Shown here in pieces: positions 6,771 through 13,950 of a DNA stretch of 18,970 nucleotides. The DNA lies in NCBI GenBank assembly GCA_016934645.1, contig JAFGSL010000579.1, positions 1 to 18,970 on the forward strand, written 5' to 3'. A model generated the notes under the pieces. The model worked only from the letters and a program-made list of their open reading frames with translations. It had not been told where the DNA came from and searched no databases. Origin of the DNA: Anaerolineae bacterium (GTDB lineage Bacteria; Chloroflexota; Anaerolineae; B4-G1; SLSP01). Position numbers and translations under genes: made by a program. The first letter of the stretch is position 1; every line of letters begins with the position of its first letter.

Positions 6771-7877
6771 TCAGATTTCCCTTAATACTTCGATCACCCG
6801 ATCCACTTGCTCCGGACGGCCTACCGTGAAGCGCACATGGTCGCTCAGTCCGGCGTTACTGTAATAGCGGATGAGAATGCCTTCAGTTTCTAACGCCAGC
6901 TTGAGTGCGTGCGCGTCCCGGCCCACAACCTTACAGAGAATGAAGTTGGATTGTGAGGGATACGGTCGCAAGAACGGAATCGACGCGAGCAAATCAAAGA
7001 AACGCGCGCGTTCCGCGACGATGCGGTTCACCTTGTCAATCAGCCAATCCAGATCATCCAGCGCAGCAATAGCCGCCGTCGACGCCGCAATGGAGACATT
7101 ATACGGCTGTTTGATCTTCCACAAGTGCGGCATCAGCGCGATGGGAAATGCACCATAGCCCACACGCAATCCCGCCAACGCCCCCAGCTTGCTAAACGTG
7201 CGGAGAACGATGAGATTCTCCCGCTCAAGCACCTGGCCGATACGGCTTCGTGCCATCCCTGGCACACCGTTGATCCCCGCAAATTCGATGTAGGCTTCAT
7301 CTAGCACGATGACGGCAGGCAGCGTCAACAAACGATCGAGAACAACGTCGGAAACCCACCCGCCGTCGGGATTGTTGGGAGATGTGATGAACAGCAGCTT
7401 CGGGCGATGCGTGAAGACAGCCTCCTCGATGGCATCCACGTCAAGCAAAAAGTCGGAATGGCGCGTCACCGAAACAACATCCGCCCCGTGAAGCGCCGCA
7501 TCGAAGGGGTACATCCCGAACGTCGGCGGACAGTTGAGAATCGCGTCGCCGGGGTGAAGGAAAAGTCGCATAATCAAATCGAGCAGTTCATCCGCGCCCG
7601 CACCCGCCAACAAATTCTCGGCAGGCACACCGGTGAAGTCGGCCAGCCTGGCCCGCAGGGCGTCACTGCCTGGATCGGGATAGATGTGCGCGTACTGCAG
7701 ATTCGCCAGCGCCGCCTTTACCTTCGGCGAAGGGCCATAGGGGTTCTCGTTCGCGTCCAGCTTGATAATGTCCTCCGGCGCACGGCCTAGCCGCGCCGCC
7801 AGCACGTCGAACGGGAAAATCGGCGTGTAGGGTTCCATTTCTGCGATGTCGCTTCTGATTAAGTCTATTGGGTTCAT
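6771..7877 (-). CDS. hisC: Histidinol-phosphate aminotransferase (HisC)
   Basis: A 368-residue fold-type I PLP aminotransferase that converts imidazole acetol phosphate to histidinol phosphate. Visible motifs are KLDANENPYGPSP, the cofactor-binding SPNNPDGG (Asn168/169), VLDEAYIEFA (Asp193), LRTFSKLGALAGLRVGYG with Schiff-base Lys230, and a C-terminal VRFTVGRPEQ. The start MNPIDLIRSDI is preferred. GGGAG lies about 9 bases upstream inside the end of hisD, and the gap to hisD is 4 bases. The longer frame to 7925 would overlap hisD without a ribosome site. Its position among his genes supports HisC over other aminotransferases of the family. Confidence 0.96.
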   Translation of the reverse strand: MNPIDLIRSDIAEMEPYTPIFPFDVLAARLGRAPEDIIKLDANENPYGPSPKVKAALANLQYAHIYPDPGSDALRARLADFTGVPAENLLAGAGADELLDLIMRLFLHPGDAILNCPPTFGMYPFDAALHGADVVSVTRHSDFLLDVDAIEEAVFTHRPKLLFITSPNNPDGGWVSDVVLDRLLTLPAVIVLDEAYIEFAGINGVPGMARSRIGQVLERENLIVLRTFSKLGALAGLRVGYGAFPIALMPHLWKIKQPYNVSIAASTAAIAALDDLDWLIDKVNRIVAERARFFDLLASIPFLRPYPSQSNFILCKVVGRDAHALKLALETEGILIRYYSNAGLSDHVRFTVGRPEQVDRVIEVLREI

Positions 7878-7881
7878 CCGC

Positions 7882-9222
7882 TTAATCTCCCAAATCCTTC
7901 GCTCTGAACCTCGCTGCCGCACCATGCGCTGTCAGAGATTCCGCATCCGCAATCCTGGCTGCGTCGGGGGCGAGGCGGCGGGCGGTATCTGCGTCCAATC
8001 CGATGATGTTGATGACTTTCACAAAATCCAGCACATTGACAGGACCCTTGAATCGCGCAGTTCCGCCAGTAGGCATGATGTGGCTCGGTCCAGCGACGTA
8101 ATCGCCGAGCATTTCGAACGAGTGCTCGCCCACGAAGATGCCGCCCGCATTGCGGATTTTGTCCACCCACACTTCCGGCTCTGCGACTGAGAGGCACAAG
8201 TGCTCCGGGGCAAACTGATCCGCCAGACGCACCGCCGTCGCCAGATCGGGCGTGAGGACGATGCCACCTTGCTCCGCCAGCGATGTCCGAATGACATCGG
8301 CGCGACTGAGCGATGCAATTTGTCGTTCGACCTCCGCTTGCACCGCCTCAGCTAGCGAACGCGACGGCGCGAGCAGGATCGCTGTCGCCAGCACGTCATG
8401 TTCCGCCTGCGCCAACAAATCGGCGGCAACCCAAGCAGGATTGGCCGAATCGTCTGCCACAACGATGGTCTCCGTCGGGCCGTACAGGCCATCCAACCCC
8501 ACGATGCCGTAAACCTGGCGCTTGGCAATCGTCGTGAACAGACCACCCGCACCCACGACCTTGTCCACGCGCGGGACAGACTCCGTCCCGAAGGCCAGCG
8601 CTGCCACTGCGAGCGCCCCGCCGAGTGCGAACACCCAATCCACGCCGGCGATGTGTGCCGCAGCCAACGTCAACGGCGAAATGCGCCCGGTCTGCTTGTC
8701 GGCAGGTGTGCAGATGATGACCTCATCCACACCTGCCACCCGCGCCGGGATCGCCGCCATCAACAGCGACGAGGGCAACGGGGCTGTCCCGCCCGGCACG
8801 TAGATGCCCACGCGTTCCAGCGGTACGAGCCGTTGGCCGAGCAGGCCACCCATCGCATCTGTCGTCCAGTTGGGAATAGGCTGCCGGGCGTGGAAATCAC
8901 GAATGCGCCCGGCGGAAGTCTCTAGCGCAGCACAAAAATCGGCATCAAGTGCCTGATATGCCGCTTCCCATTCGGTCTGCGGGACCTCCAGCGCATCCGA
9001 CGTCACCCCGTCGATCCGCACCGTCCACTCGCGCAGCGCTGCATCGCCGCGAGCACGCACGTCCGCCAGCAGCCGCGCTACCGCCGCTTCCGGCGTCAGC
9101 GCTTCGCCGAACACGCGCTTGATGCCCGTAAGTACCGTATCGGGGACATCATCTACCGTCAACATCTGTCGCCGGTTCAAAATCTCCTTAGCCTCATCGG
9201 GATTTTCATAGATACGAATCAT
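7882..9222 (-). CDS. hisD: Histidinol dehydrogenase (HisD)
   Basis: A 446-residue NAD- and zinc-dependent enzyme for the last two oxidation steps, histidinol to histidine. Zinc ligands are conserved: Gln272 and His275 (LAQAEHDV), Asp374 (LGDYVAGPSH) and His433 (TAHG). The catalytic Glu340-His341 pair is in FAPEHLCL. The usual GPGNxYV segment reads GAGGLFT (near residue 225), and IAGPSE reads LYGPTE, so it is a somewhat divergent HisD. The start MIRIYENPDEAK is preferred because GGGAGGAG lies a few bases upstream. A longer ATG at 9255 has no such site. The spacer to hisG (9223-9280) is AT-rich with TAGATTTT-like repeats. Confidence 0.96.
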   Translation of the reverse strand: MIRIYENPDEAKEILNRRQMLTVDDVPDTVLTGIKRVFGEALTPEAAVARLLADVRARGDAALREWTVRIDGVTSDALEVPQTEWEAAYQALDADFCAALETSAGRIRDFHARQPIPNWTTDAMGGLLGQRLVPLERVGIYVPGGTAPLPSSLLMAAIPARVAGVDEVIICTPADKQTGRISPLTLAAAHIAGVDWVFALGGALAVAALAFGTESVPRVDKVVGAGGLFTTIAKRQVYGIVGLDGLYGPTETIVVADDSANPAWVAADLLAQAEHDVLATAILLAPSRSLAEAVQAEVERQIASLSRADVIRTSLAEQGGIVLTPDLATAVRLADQFAPEHLCLSVAEPEVWVDKIRNAGGIFVGEHSFEMLGDYVAGPSHIMPTGGTARFKGPVNVLDFVKVINIIGLDADTARRLAPDAARIADAESLTAHGAAARFRAKDLGD

Positions 9223-9280
9223 TGTCTCCTCCCAAGTTGTCATCATACTACCCAAATCAACAAATCTAAAATTTGAAAAT
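9223..9280. other. AT-rich hisG-hisD spacer with short direct repeats
   Basis: A 58-base spacer. On the minus strand, right at the hisG TAG stop, it reads TAGATTTTCAAATTTTAGATTTGTTGATTT in tandem-like units of about 8-14 bases. It ends in the GGAGGAG ribosome site of hisD. No promoter or terminator is evident. It may be a degenerate copy of a dispersed AT-rich repeat, which is a weak inference from one copy. Confidence 0.4.
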
Positions 9281-10315
9281 CTACAATCCCTTCGCCGCTT
9301 CCATCATCGCCCTATACCGCGCCGGCTCTTCCTCAAAGATGTACGTCACTGGTGTGACGACGACGCCGCTGCCGCCGATGGCGCGCAGTTCGGCGATGGC
9401 CTGGATCAGCCTGTCGCGCCGCACGACGACTTGCACGGCGTGCCAGTGGAGCGCCCCACTAGAGGCCTCACCAGCAGCGATATCTTCGCGTACCACCACA
9501 GGCGAAATCGTCGGGCCTTGCAACCCGCCGAGTACGTGCTGTGCGAAAATCTGTCGCGCGATAGCCTGCGGTGATTCCCCGCGCATGTTGGCGACGACGA
9601 GGTGATGTTCCTCGGCGCGTAGATGTGCCTCGGTGAACTCCAACAGCGTGCGCGCCACGCTGAGCACCTCGGGGCGGTCGCGCAGTGCAGCGCGATTGGC
9701 GATGAGCGCCGCTTCGGAGCGCATGACCACACCGTCCGTGAGCGCGCGGAGCCGATTGTCGATCAATGTCTGGCCAGACGCAACCAGGTCCACGATGCAA
9801 TCCGCGTAACCGATCGCGGGCGCGATTTCGAGCGTGCCTTCGGATTTGACGAGCGCAATAGAGGCAACGCCGTTCCGCGTGAGGAAGTTGCTCGCGAGGT
9901 TGGGGAATTGCGTGGCGATACGCAGTGGCTTATCAAGGCTGCAGGTGTGCGTCGCCAGATCGGCCAACGTGGTGACATCCGTCCAGGCTTCCGGGACTGC
10001 CACCGCCAACCGACAACTGCCGAATCCTAACGCCTCGTGCAGCACCAGCACCTCCCCGTTACCGCCGCCGTGTTCGGCGGTGACATCCAGCCCAGTGATC
10101 CCAAAGTCCACACTTCCATCGCGCACGCTGACGACAATATCCGTCGGGCGTTGAAACAACACGGTGACGTTGGGCAGCGTCGGAATCGTCGCCGCATACT
10201 GGCGCGGATTGGGTTTGTAGATGTGCAGGCCGCACGCTGTGAGAAAATTCACCGCATCCTCGGCCAAGCGCCCTTTGCTGGGCAAAGACAGTCGAATTTC
10301 GGTCCGTCGGGACAT
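9281..10315 (-). CDS. hisG: ATP phosphoribosyltransferase, long form (HisG)
   Basis: A 344-residue long-form HisG that condenses ATP with PRPP in the committed, feedback-inhibited first step. The catalytic domain starts RLSLPSKGRLAEDAVNFL, with TDIVVSVRDGSVDFGITGLD and a PRPP-site segment near GYADCIVDLVASGQTL. The C-terminal domain, with ALHWHAVQVVVRRDRLIQAIAELRAIGGSGVVVTPVTYIFE, matches the ACT-like HisG regulatory domain, so no HisZ subunit is required. The ATG at 10315 is preferred over a TTG at 10330 because AAGGAGA lies 5 bases upstream. It is the first gene of the operon, 76 bases after an attenuator terminator. Confidence 0.97.
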   Translation of the reverse strand: MSRRTEIRLSLPSKGRLAEDAVNFLTACGLHIYKPNPRQYAATIPTLPNVTVLFQRPTDIVVSVRDGSVDFGITGLDVTAEHGGGNGEVLVLHEALGFGSCRLAVAVPEAWTDVTTLADLATHTCSLDKPLRIATQFPNLASNFLTRNGVASIALVKSEGTLEIAPAIGYADCIVDLVASGQTLIDNRLRALTDGVVMRSEAALIANRAALRDRPEVLSVARTLLEFTEAHLRAEEHHLVVANMRGESPQAIARQIFAQHVLGGLQGPTISPVVVREDIAAGEASSGALHWHAVQVVVRRDRLIQAIAELRAIGGSGVVVTPVTYIFEEEPARYRAMMEAAKGL

Positions 10316-10335
10316 AGGTTCTCCTTCCAAATTAG

Positions 10336-10360
10336 ACAGGATTTGCAGGACTCACAGGAT
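10336..10360. repeat. Dispersed ACAGGAT-type repeat, copy 1 (hisG 5' UTR)
   Basis: A 25-base unit built from near-periodic ACAGGATTT/GCAGGACT/ACAGGAT blocks. It matches the copy at 12478-12502, on the opposite strand, at 21 of 25 positions. It lies between the attenuator terminator and hisG. Repeats of this kind are often seen in intergenic DNA; no function is assigned. Confidence 0.6.
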
Positions 10361-10390
10361 TGGGAAATAAAATCTGTTCAATCCATTGAC

Positions 10391-10423
10391 ATAAAAAAGC
10401 CCCCCGGTTGATCCGGGGGGCTT
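10391..10423 (-). terminator. Intrinsic terminator of the his attenuator
   Basis: A perfect 11-bp GC-rich stem (arms 10397-10407 and 10413-10423, AAGCCCCCCGG and complement) with a 5-base loop. On the minus strand it is followed by TTTTTTAT. It lies downstream of the leader peptide and 76 bases upstream of hisG. It would also end read-through from metG. Its 5' arm can instead pair with a segment in the leader peptide, which makes it conditional. Confidence 0.92.
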
Positions 10424-10450
10424 AATTGACCCTAAAAGCACATTTGCGTT

Positions 10451-10534
10451 CTACTCATCCACACGCGCAAACGCGCCTCCCGAATCGAGCGGCGTTAGCG
10501 TATGGTGATGATGCATAACTGTGCAGATATTCAT
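10451..10534 (-). CDS. His leader peptide (HisL-like) with four consecutive His codons
   Basis: On the minus strand a 27-codon frame reads MNICTVM-HHHH-TLTPLDSGGAFARVDE, then TAG. The four His codons CAT CAT CAC CAT lie at 10513-10502. It sits just downstream of a consensus promoter and just upstream of an intrinsic terminator that precedes hisG, which is the classical arrangement of an amino-acid leader peptide. The ATG at 10534 lies 7 bases after the -10 box and has no Shine-Dalgarno site, so the message could be leaderless. An in-frame ATG directly before the His run (10516) is an alternative start. The peptide itself probably has no function beyond sensing charged tRNA-His by ribosome stalling. 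Confidence 0.85.
   Translation of the reverse strand: MNICTVMHHHHTLTPLDSGGAFARVDE
10474..10494 (-). promoter_or_regulatory. Attenuator protector hairpin and antiterminator segment
   Basis: On the minus strand, CGCC (10494-10491) plus CTCG (10489-10486) pair with CGGG (10482-10479) plus GGCG (10477-10474). This forms an 8-bp hairpin with one mismatch. The right side extended, GATTCGGGAGGC (10486-10475), is complementary at 11 of 12 positions, including one G-U, to the terminator 5' arm GCCCCCCGGATC (10421-10410). A ribosome stalled on the His codons would cover the left side, free the right side and allow the antiterminator. Without stalling the protector and terminator form. The pairings were read by eye and not energy-modelled. 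Confidence 0.75.
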
Positions 10535-10541
10535 AACTTGC

Positions 10542-10569
10542 ATTTTAGCAGGAATGGGAGAAGTGTCAA
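10542..10569 (-). promoter_or_regulatory. Sigma-70 promoter of the his operon
   Basis: On the minus strand TTGACA (10569-10564) and TAAAAT (10547-10542) are separated by 16 bases. The -35 matches the consensus fully and the -10 at 5 of 6 positions. It starts 10 bases beyond the metG stop codon. Transcription is predicted to begin near 10534-10536, at the ATG of the leader peptide. Confidence 0.85.
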
Positions 10570-10579
10570 ACGCGCCGGG

Positions 10580-12358
10580 CTATGCTTGAATCCCCAACCG
10601 CGCCAGTTCCTCCTCAATGACGCTGTCATCGAGTTTCTTAAACAGCGGGGTGGGCTTGCTCAACGCGCGCCCGGCGGGCAGCGTCTCAAACGCCCACGTA
10701 CCGCGCGCGGGAGCAGGGTCATAACGCAGGACGGAATAGCGCTGGCCCTCGGCTTCCACATCGTCGATGTACTGGCTGCCGAATAGTTGGTCCTCGTAGC
10801 CGAGTGCCTTGTGCAATTTCTCCGCCGAGAAGGGTAGAAACGGCGAAAGCAGCACTTTCAGCGCGTTGATCGCTTGTAACACCACGTAAAGGCTCGTCCC
10901 GCTAGCGGCGCGATCCGTCTTGATCTGCGCCCACGGTGACTTGACTTCCAGGTAGCGATTGGCCTCGCGCGCCAAGTCTAGCGCTTCGGAAAGCGCCGCA
11001 CGGAAGCGGCGGCCCGCCAGATGTGCGCCCACAGTCTCAAACGTGCCTTCGGTCTTCGCCAGTAACTCACGGTCCACGTCGGCCATCTCGCCGGGTTCCG
11101 GCACAGCGCCGAAATGCTTGTGAGTGAACGAGAGCACGCGATGCGCCAGGTTGCCCCACACGCCCACCAACTCACCGTTGTTCCGCTGGACGAAATCGTC
11201 CCAGTAGAAATCGCTGTCGCTGGTCTCCGGCATCACGACGGTGACGTAGTAGCGGATGGCGTCCGCGTCGTAGCGTTCCAGCAAATCGAGGATGGCGATC
11301 ATCCGCCCACGGCTCTTGGAGAATTGCGCGCCCGACAGGTTCATAAACTCATTGGCGGGTACATCGTAGGGCAGGTTGAAACGTTTCGCCGGGTCGTCCT
11401 CATACAATTGCCCCACACCGATCAACTCCGCCGGCCAGATGATGGTGTGGAAGGGGATATTGTCCTTGCCGATGAAATACACCGGCAACGCTGCCGGATC
11501 GTACCACCACGCTTTCCACGCGTCGGGATCGCTCACCAACTTCGACCACTCGATACTGGCGGAAAGGTACCCGATCACCGCCTCAAACCAGACGTACAGG
11601 CACTTGCCCGAATAGCTTTCCAGAGGCACCGGGATACCCCATTCGATATCACGGGTGATAGGACGCCCTTTGAGTCCGCCTTTGACGTAATTGAGCGAGA
11701 ATTTAAGGACGTTGGGTCGCCAGTCTTCTTTACCGTTTTCCAGATAGGCCAGGACGTATGGCTCCAGTTTCTCTAGATCGATGAAGAAGTGCTCCGTCTC
11801 ACGGATCACGGGTGTTGCGCCATCGATCTTGCTGCGCGGGTTCTTCAGTTCCAGCGCATCCAGCAACCGTCCGCAGTTGTCGCACTGGTCACCCCGTGCG
11901 TCGGGGTAGTCGCAGTACGGGCACGTCCCTTCGACGTAACGATCCGGCAGGAACTGCTGCGATACTTCGGAGTAATACTGCTGCTGCGTCTCTTTGTAGA
12001 GATAGCCGTTGTGCAACAGTCCAAGAAACATGTCCTGCGACACGCGATGGTGGTTGGGGGTATCGGTATGCGTGAACAGATCGTAAGAAATACCAATGTC
12101 GCGCTGGGTCTCCAGAAAGCGCTGGTGGTAGCGTTCGAAAACCTCACGCGGGGTAACGCCATCCTGGTCGGCACGTACGGTGATCGGGGTGCCATGCGAA
12201 TCCGATCCGGAAACCACCAACACGTTGTTGCCGACCAAACGATGATAACGGGTAAAAATATCGGCGGGCAGATACGCACCGGCAAGATGCCCGATGTGCA
12301 TATCGCCGTTGGCATAAGGCCAGGCTATGGAAACAAGAATCTTCTTTTTGTCGCTCAT
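10580..12358 (-). CDS. metG: Methionyl-tRNA synthetase (MetG)
   Basis: A 592-residue class I synthetase that charges tRNA-Met. The HIGH signature is residues 21-24 (AWPYANGDMHIGHLAGAY). The KMSKS equivalent is the FSKSRG loop in SGAQFSKSRGRM. The connective-peptide zinc knuckle is CPYCDYPDARGDQCDNCGR. A DALR-type anticodon-binding domain follows, and there is no C-terminal EMAP-like tRNA-binding domain. The start MSDKKKILVSIAWPY is chosen because AGGAGG lies 7 bases upstream; the longer frame to 12436 has none. The his promoter begins right after its stop, so metG read-through would have to pass the his attenuator. Confidence 0.97.
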   Translation of the reverse strand: MSDKKKILVSIAWPYANGDMHIGHLAGAYLPADIFTRYHRLVGNNVLVVSGSDSHGTPITVRADQDGVTPREVFERYHQRFLETQRDIGISYDLFTHTDTPNHHRVSQDMFLGLLHNGYLYKETQQQYYSEVSQQFLPDRYVEGTCPYCDYPDARGDQCDNCGRLLDALELKNPRSKIDGATPVIRETEHFFIDLEKLEPYVLAYLENGKEDWRPNVLKFSLNYVKGGLKGRPITRDIEWGIPVPLESYSGKCLYVWFEAVIGYLSASIEWSKLVSDPDAWKAWWYDPAALPVYFIGKDNIPFHTIIWPAELIGVGQLYEDDPAKRFNLPYDVPANEFMNLSGAQFSKSRGRMIAILDLLERYDADAIRYYVTVVMPETSDSDFYWDDFVQRNNGELVGVWGNLAHRVLSFTHKHFGAVPEPGEMADVDRELLAKTEGTFETVGAHLAGRRFRAALSEALDLAREANRYLEVKSPWAQIKTDRAASGTSLYVVLQAINALKVLLSPFLPFSAEKLHKALGYEDQLFGSQYIDDVEAEGQRYSVLRYDPAPARGTWAFETLPAGRALSKPTPLFKKLDDSVIEEELARLGIQA

Positions 12359-12536
12359 CACGCTCCTCCTATAACAATTCTCAAGAGTATAACTGAAAAC
12401 AGGAATAACAGTAGTTATGTAGTGCTTCTTTGACAAGGTTCTCAGGATGGAGCCTAATTGTATCAGAAGCCGTTTTCATCCTGTAAATCTTGTAAATCCT
12501 GTTCAAAGAAAAAAGCCCGTGTAACCGAAAATAAGA
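12359..12536. other. Intergenic region upstream of metG (candidate promoters, repeat)
   Basis: The 306-base gap between metG and rpoD is occupied by the rpoD 3' region and the metG leader. In the leader, minus-strand promoter candidates are TTGTCA (12436-12431) with TACTGT 17 bases on, an extended -10-like TGATACAAT (12465-12457), and an isolated TATACT at 12391-12386. None is convincing enough to choose. A dispersed repeat lies at 12478-12502. No T-box or SAM-riboswitch structure was recognised, and no credible small gene was found. Confidence 0.45.
12478..12502. repeat. Dispersed ACAGGAT-type repeat, copy 2 (metG upstream region)
   Basis: On the minus strand it has ACAGGATTT, ACAAGATTT and ACAGGAT units and matches 10336-10360 at 21 of 25 positions in the opposite orientation. 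It lies just downstream of the rpoD terminator, upstream of metG. Confidence 0.6.
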
Positions 12537-12563
12537 AAACCCGCCAGCGAGGCTGGCGGGTTT
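12537..12563 (-). terminator. Intrinsic terminator downstream of rpoD
   Basis: A perfect 12-bp stem, AAACCCGCCAGC (12537-12548) with its complement at 12552-12563, and a 3-base loop. On the minus strand it is followed by TTTTCTTATTTT. It ends the DUF177-rpoD transcript about 100 bases after the rpoD stop. The + strand also gives a short T-run, but no + gene leads into it. Confidence 0.88.
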
Positions 12564-12645
12564 CTGCCGTGTTCCGTGCATCACGGACCGTTGCGCTTAC
12601 GGGGCCTCGCTTCCCCAGCGCCTCGGCATGCAACGCATCATCATC

Positions 12646-12662
12646 ACGCAGGCTGCCTGCGT
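12646..12662. repeat. Small perfect hairpin just after the rpoD stop
   Basis: ACGCAGG (12646-12652) and CCTGCGT (12656-12662) pair around a 3-base loop, immediately 3' of the rpoD stop on the minus strand. There is no T-run. It could stabilise the mRNA end or be incidental. Confidence 0.5.
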
Positions 12663-12664
12663 CG

Positions 12665-13849
12665 TCATCGCAAATAATCCTTCAAATCGCGGCTGCGGCT
12701 TGGATGGCGCAACCGGCGCAACGCCTGACCTTCGATCTGACGAATACGCTCACGAGTCAAACCGAATTTCTGCCCGACCTCTTCCAGGGTGTAGCTCTTT
12801 CCATTGGAGAGTCCAAAGCGCATACGTAAGATACGCACTTCACGGGGGCTAAGTGTGGTCAAGACTTCCTCAATGCGGTCACGCAGCATGCCCTGATAGG
12901 TTGTATCGGGCGGGGTGAGGGTGCGGTCGTCTTCGATGAAATTGCTCAACTCGCTGTCGTCATCCTCACCTACGGGACGCTCCAAGCTCAATGGCTGCCA
13001 GGAAACGCGCATCATCCACTGCACTTTGCGCGGTTCCAGTCCTAACTCTTCCGCCAGTTCCTCCGGCGTGGGTCGGGTCCCGCGCTCCTGCTCGATCTCC
13101 TGGGCGCGACGATACAACCGGCGAATACGATCGCTCATATGGACCGGTACGCGAATGGTACGCCCTTGATCCGCAATTGCACGGGTGATCGTCTGGCGAA
13201 TCCACCACGTTGCGTAGGTGCTGAAGCGATAGCCACGCTGGTACTCAAATTTTTCGACGGCCTTCATCAATCCTAGGTTGCCTTCCTGGATCAAATCCAG
13301 GAACGGAACACCACGTCCGATGTACTTTTTGGCGATGCTCACCACGAGACGGGTGTTGGCGCGGATCAGATGATCGCGAGCATCAACGCCCTCGTTAAGT
13401 ACAGATTCGAGGCAGGCAAGCTCGTCTACTGTGTGATGCCCGTTGTTTTGCAGCAGATGCTTGGCCTCACGGCCATGTTCGATCTTCTTAGCTAGGGTGA
13501 CTTCTTCGTCGTTAGAGAGCAAGGGGACGCGGGCCATCTCCCGCAAATAGAGCGCCACTGTGTCATCGACCCCAATCCCATCGAGGTCGTACATCTCATC
13601 ATCCCAAGCCTCGATTTCCTCGTTGACGATATCATCCAGCGAAGGCTCCAGGTCGTCGTCATCGCCCGCATCGGCATCATCGTCGTCATCTTCAATCGTC
13701 TCAATCTCAACACCGGCATGCCGCAGTTCGCCCAAAATGACGTCCAGAGGCTTACTATCCTCTGCTGTTCCCAGGGAGTCCAAAACATTTTCTATTGCCA
13801 GATACCCCTGAGATTCAGCCTTTTCCAATAATTCATTGACAATGTCCAT
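12665..13849 (-). CDS. rpoD: Primary RNA polymerase sigma factor (RpoD/SigA)
   Basis: A 394-residue group 1-type sigma-70. An N-terminal region 1.1-like helical domain (about residues 1-50) leads into a very acidic linker ([15 protein letters not shown]). Region 1.2 is [22 protein letters not shown]. Region 2 contains [25 protein letters not shown], then [19 protein letters not shown] for -10 recognition and melting. Region 3 includes [13 protein letters not shown]. Region 4.2 has the helix-turn-helix [31 protein letters not shown] for -35 recognition. The start [12 protein letters not shown] is set by AAGGAGG 6 bases upstream. The gene follows DUF177 with a 99-base structured spacer and probably shares its promoter. 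The consensus promoters elsewhere in the window are what this factor should read. Confidence 0.97.
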   Translation of the reverse strand: MDIVNELLEKAESQGYLAIENVLDSLGTAEDSKPLDVILGELRHAGVEIETIEDDDDDADAGDDDDLEPSLDDIVNEEIEAWDDEMYDLDGIGVDDTVALYLREMARVPLLSNDEEVTLAKKIEHGREAKHLLQNNGHHTVDELACLESVLNEGVDARDHLIRANTRLVVSIAKKYIGRGVPFLDLIQEGNLGLMKAVEKFEYQRGYRFSTYATWWIRQTITRAIADQGRTIRVPVHMSDRIRRLYRRAQEIEQERGTRPTPEELAEELGLEPRKVQWMMRVSWQPLSLERPVGEDDDSELSNFIEDDRTLTPPDTTYQGMLRDRIEEVLTTLSPREVRILRMRFGLSNGKSYTLEEVGQKFGLTRERIRQIEGQALRRLRHPSRSRDLKDYLR

Positions 13850-13897
13850 AGGCCTCCTTGAGTTCTGAAAAATTGTGTAACCCAAGTTGCTTCTAAC

Positions 13898-13950
13898 GGA
13901 AACCCATCCTGAACGGATGTCCGTTTCCACAGATAATCCTAAGGATTATC
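13898..13950. repeat. Palindromes in the DUF177-rpoD spacer
   Basis: GATAATCCTAAGGATTATC (13932-13950) is a perfect palindrome around one base and overlaps the DUF177 stop codon. Next to it GGAAAC (13898-13903) pairs with GTTTCC (13923-13928) around an inner CATCC/GGATG stem. In the mRNA they would form two adjacent hairpins upstream of the rpoD ribosome site. No T-run follows, so they are more likely stability or processing signals than terminators. Confidence 0.6.

Noticed and set aside
10391..10423. The terminator as a simple metG terminator
   Set aside because: It lies more than 150 bases past metG and after the his promoter and leader peptide, and its 5' arm pairs with the leader, so attenuation explains it better. 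It may still stop metG read-through.
11114..12433. Two long + strand ORFs opposite metG
   Set aside because: They are shadows of the metG frame, which carries the HIGH, KMSKS-like and zinc-knuckle motifs.
12359..12480. T-box or SAM riboswitch upstream of metG
   Set aside because: No T-box sequence, specifier stem or terminator/antiterminator pair was found in the leader.
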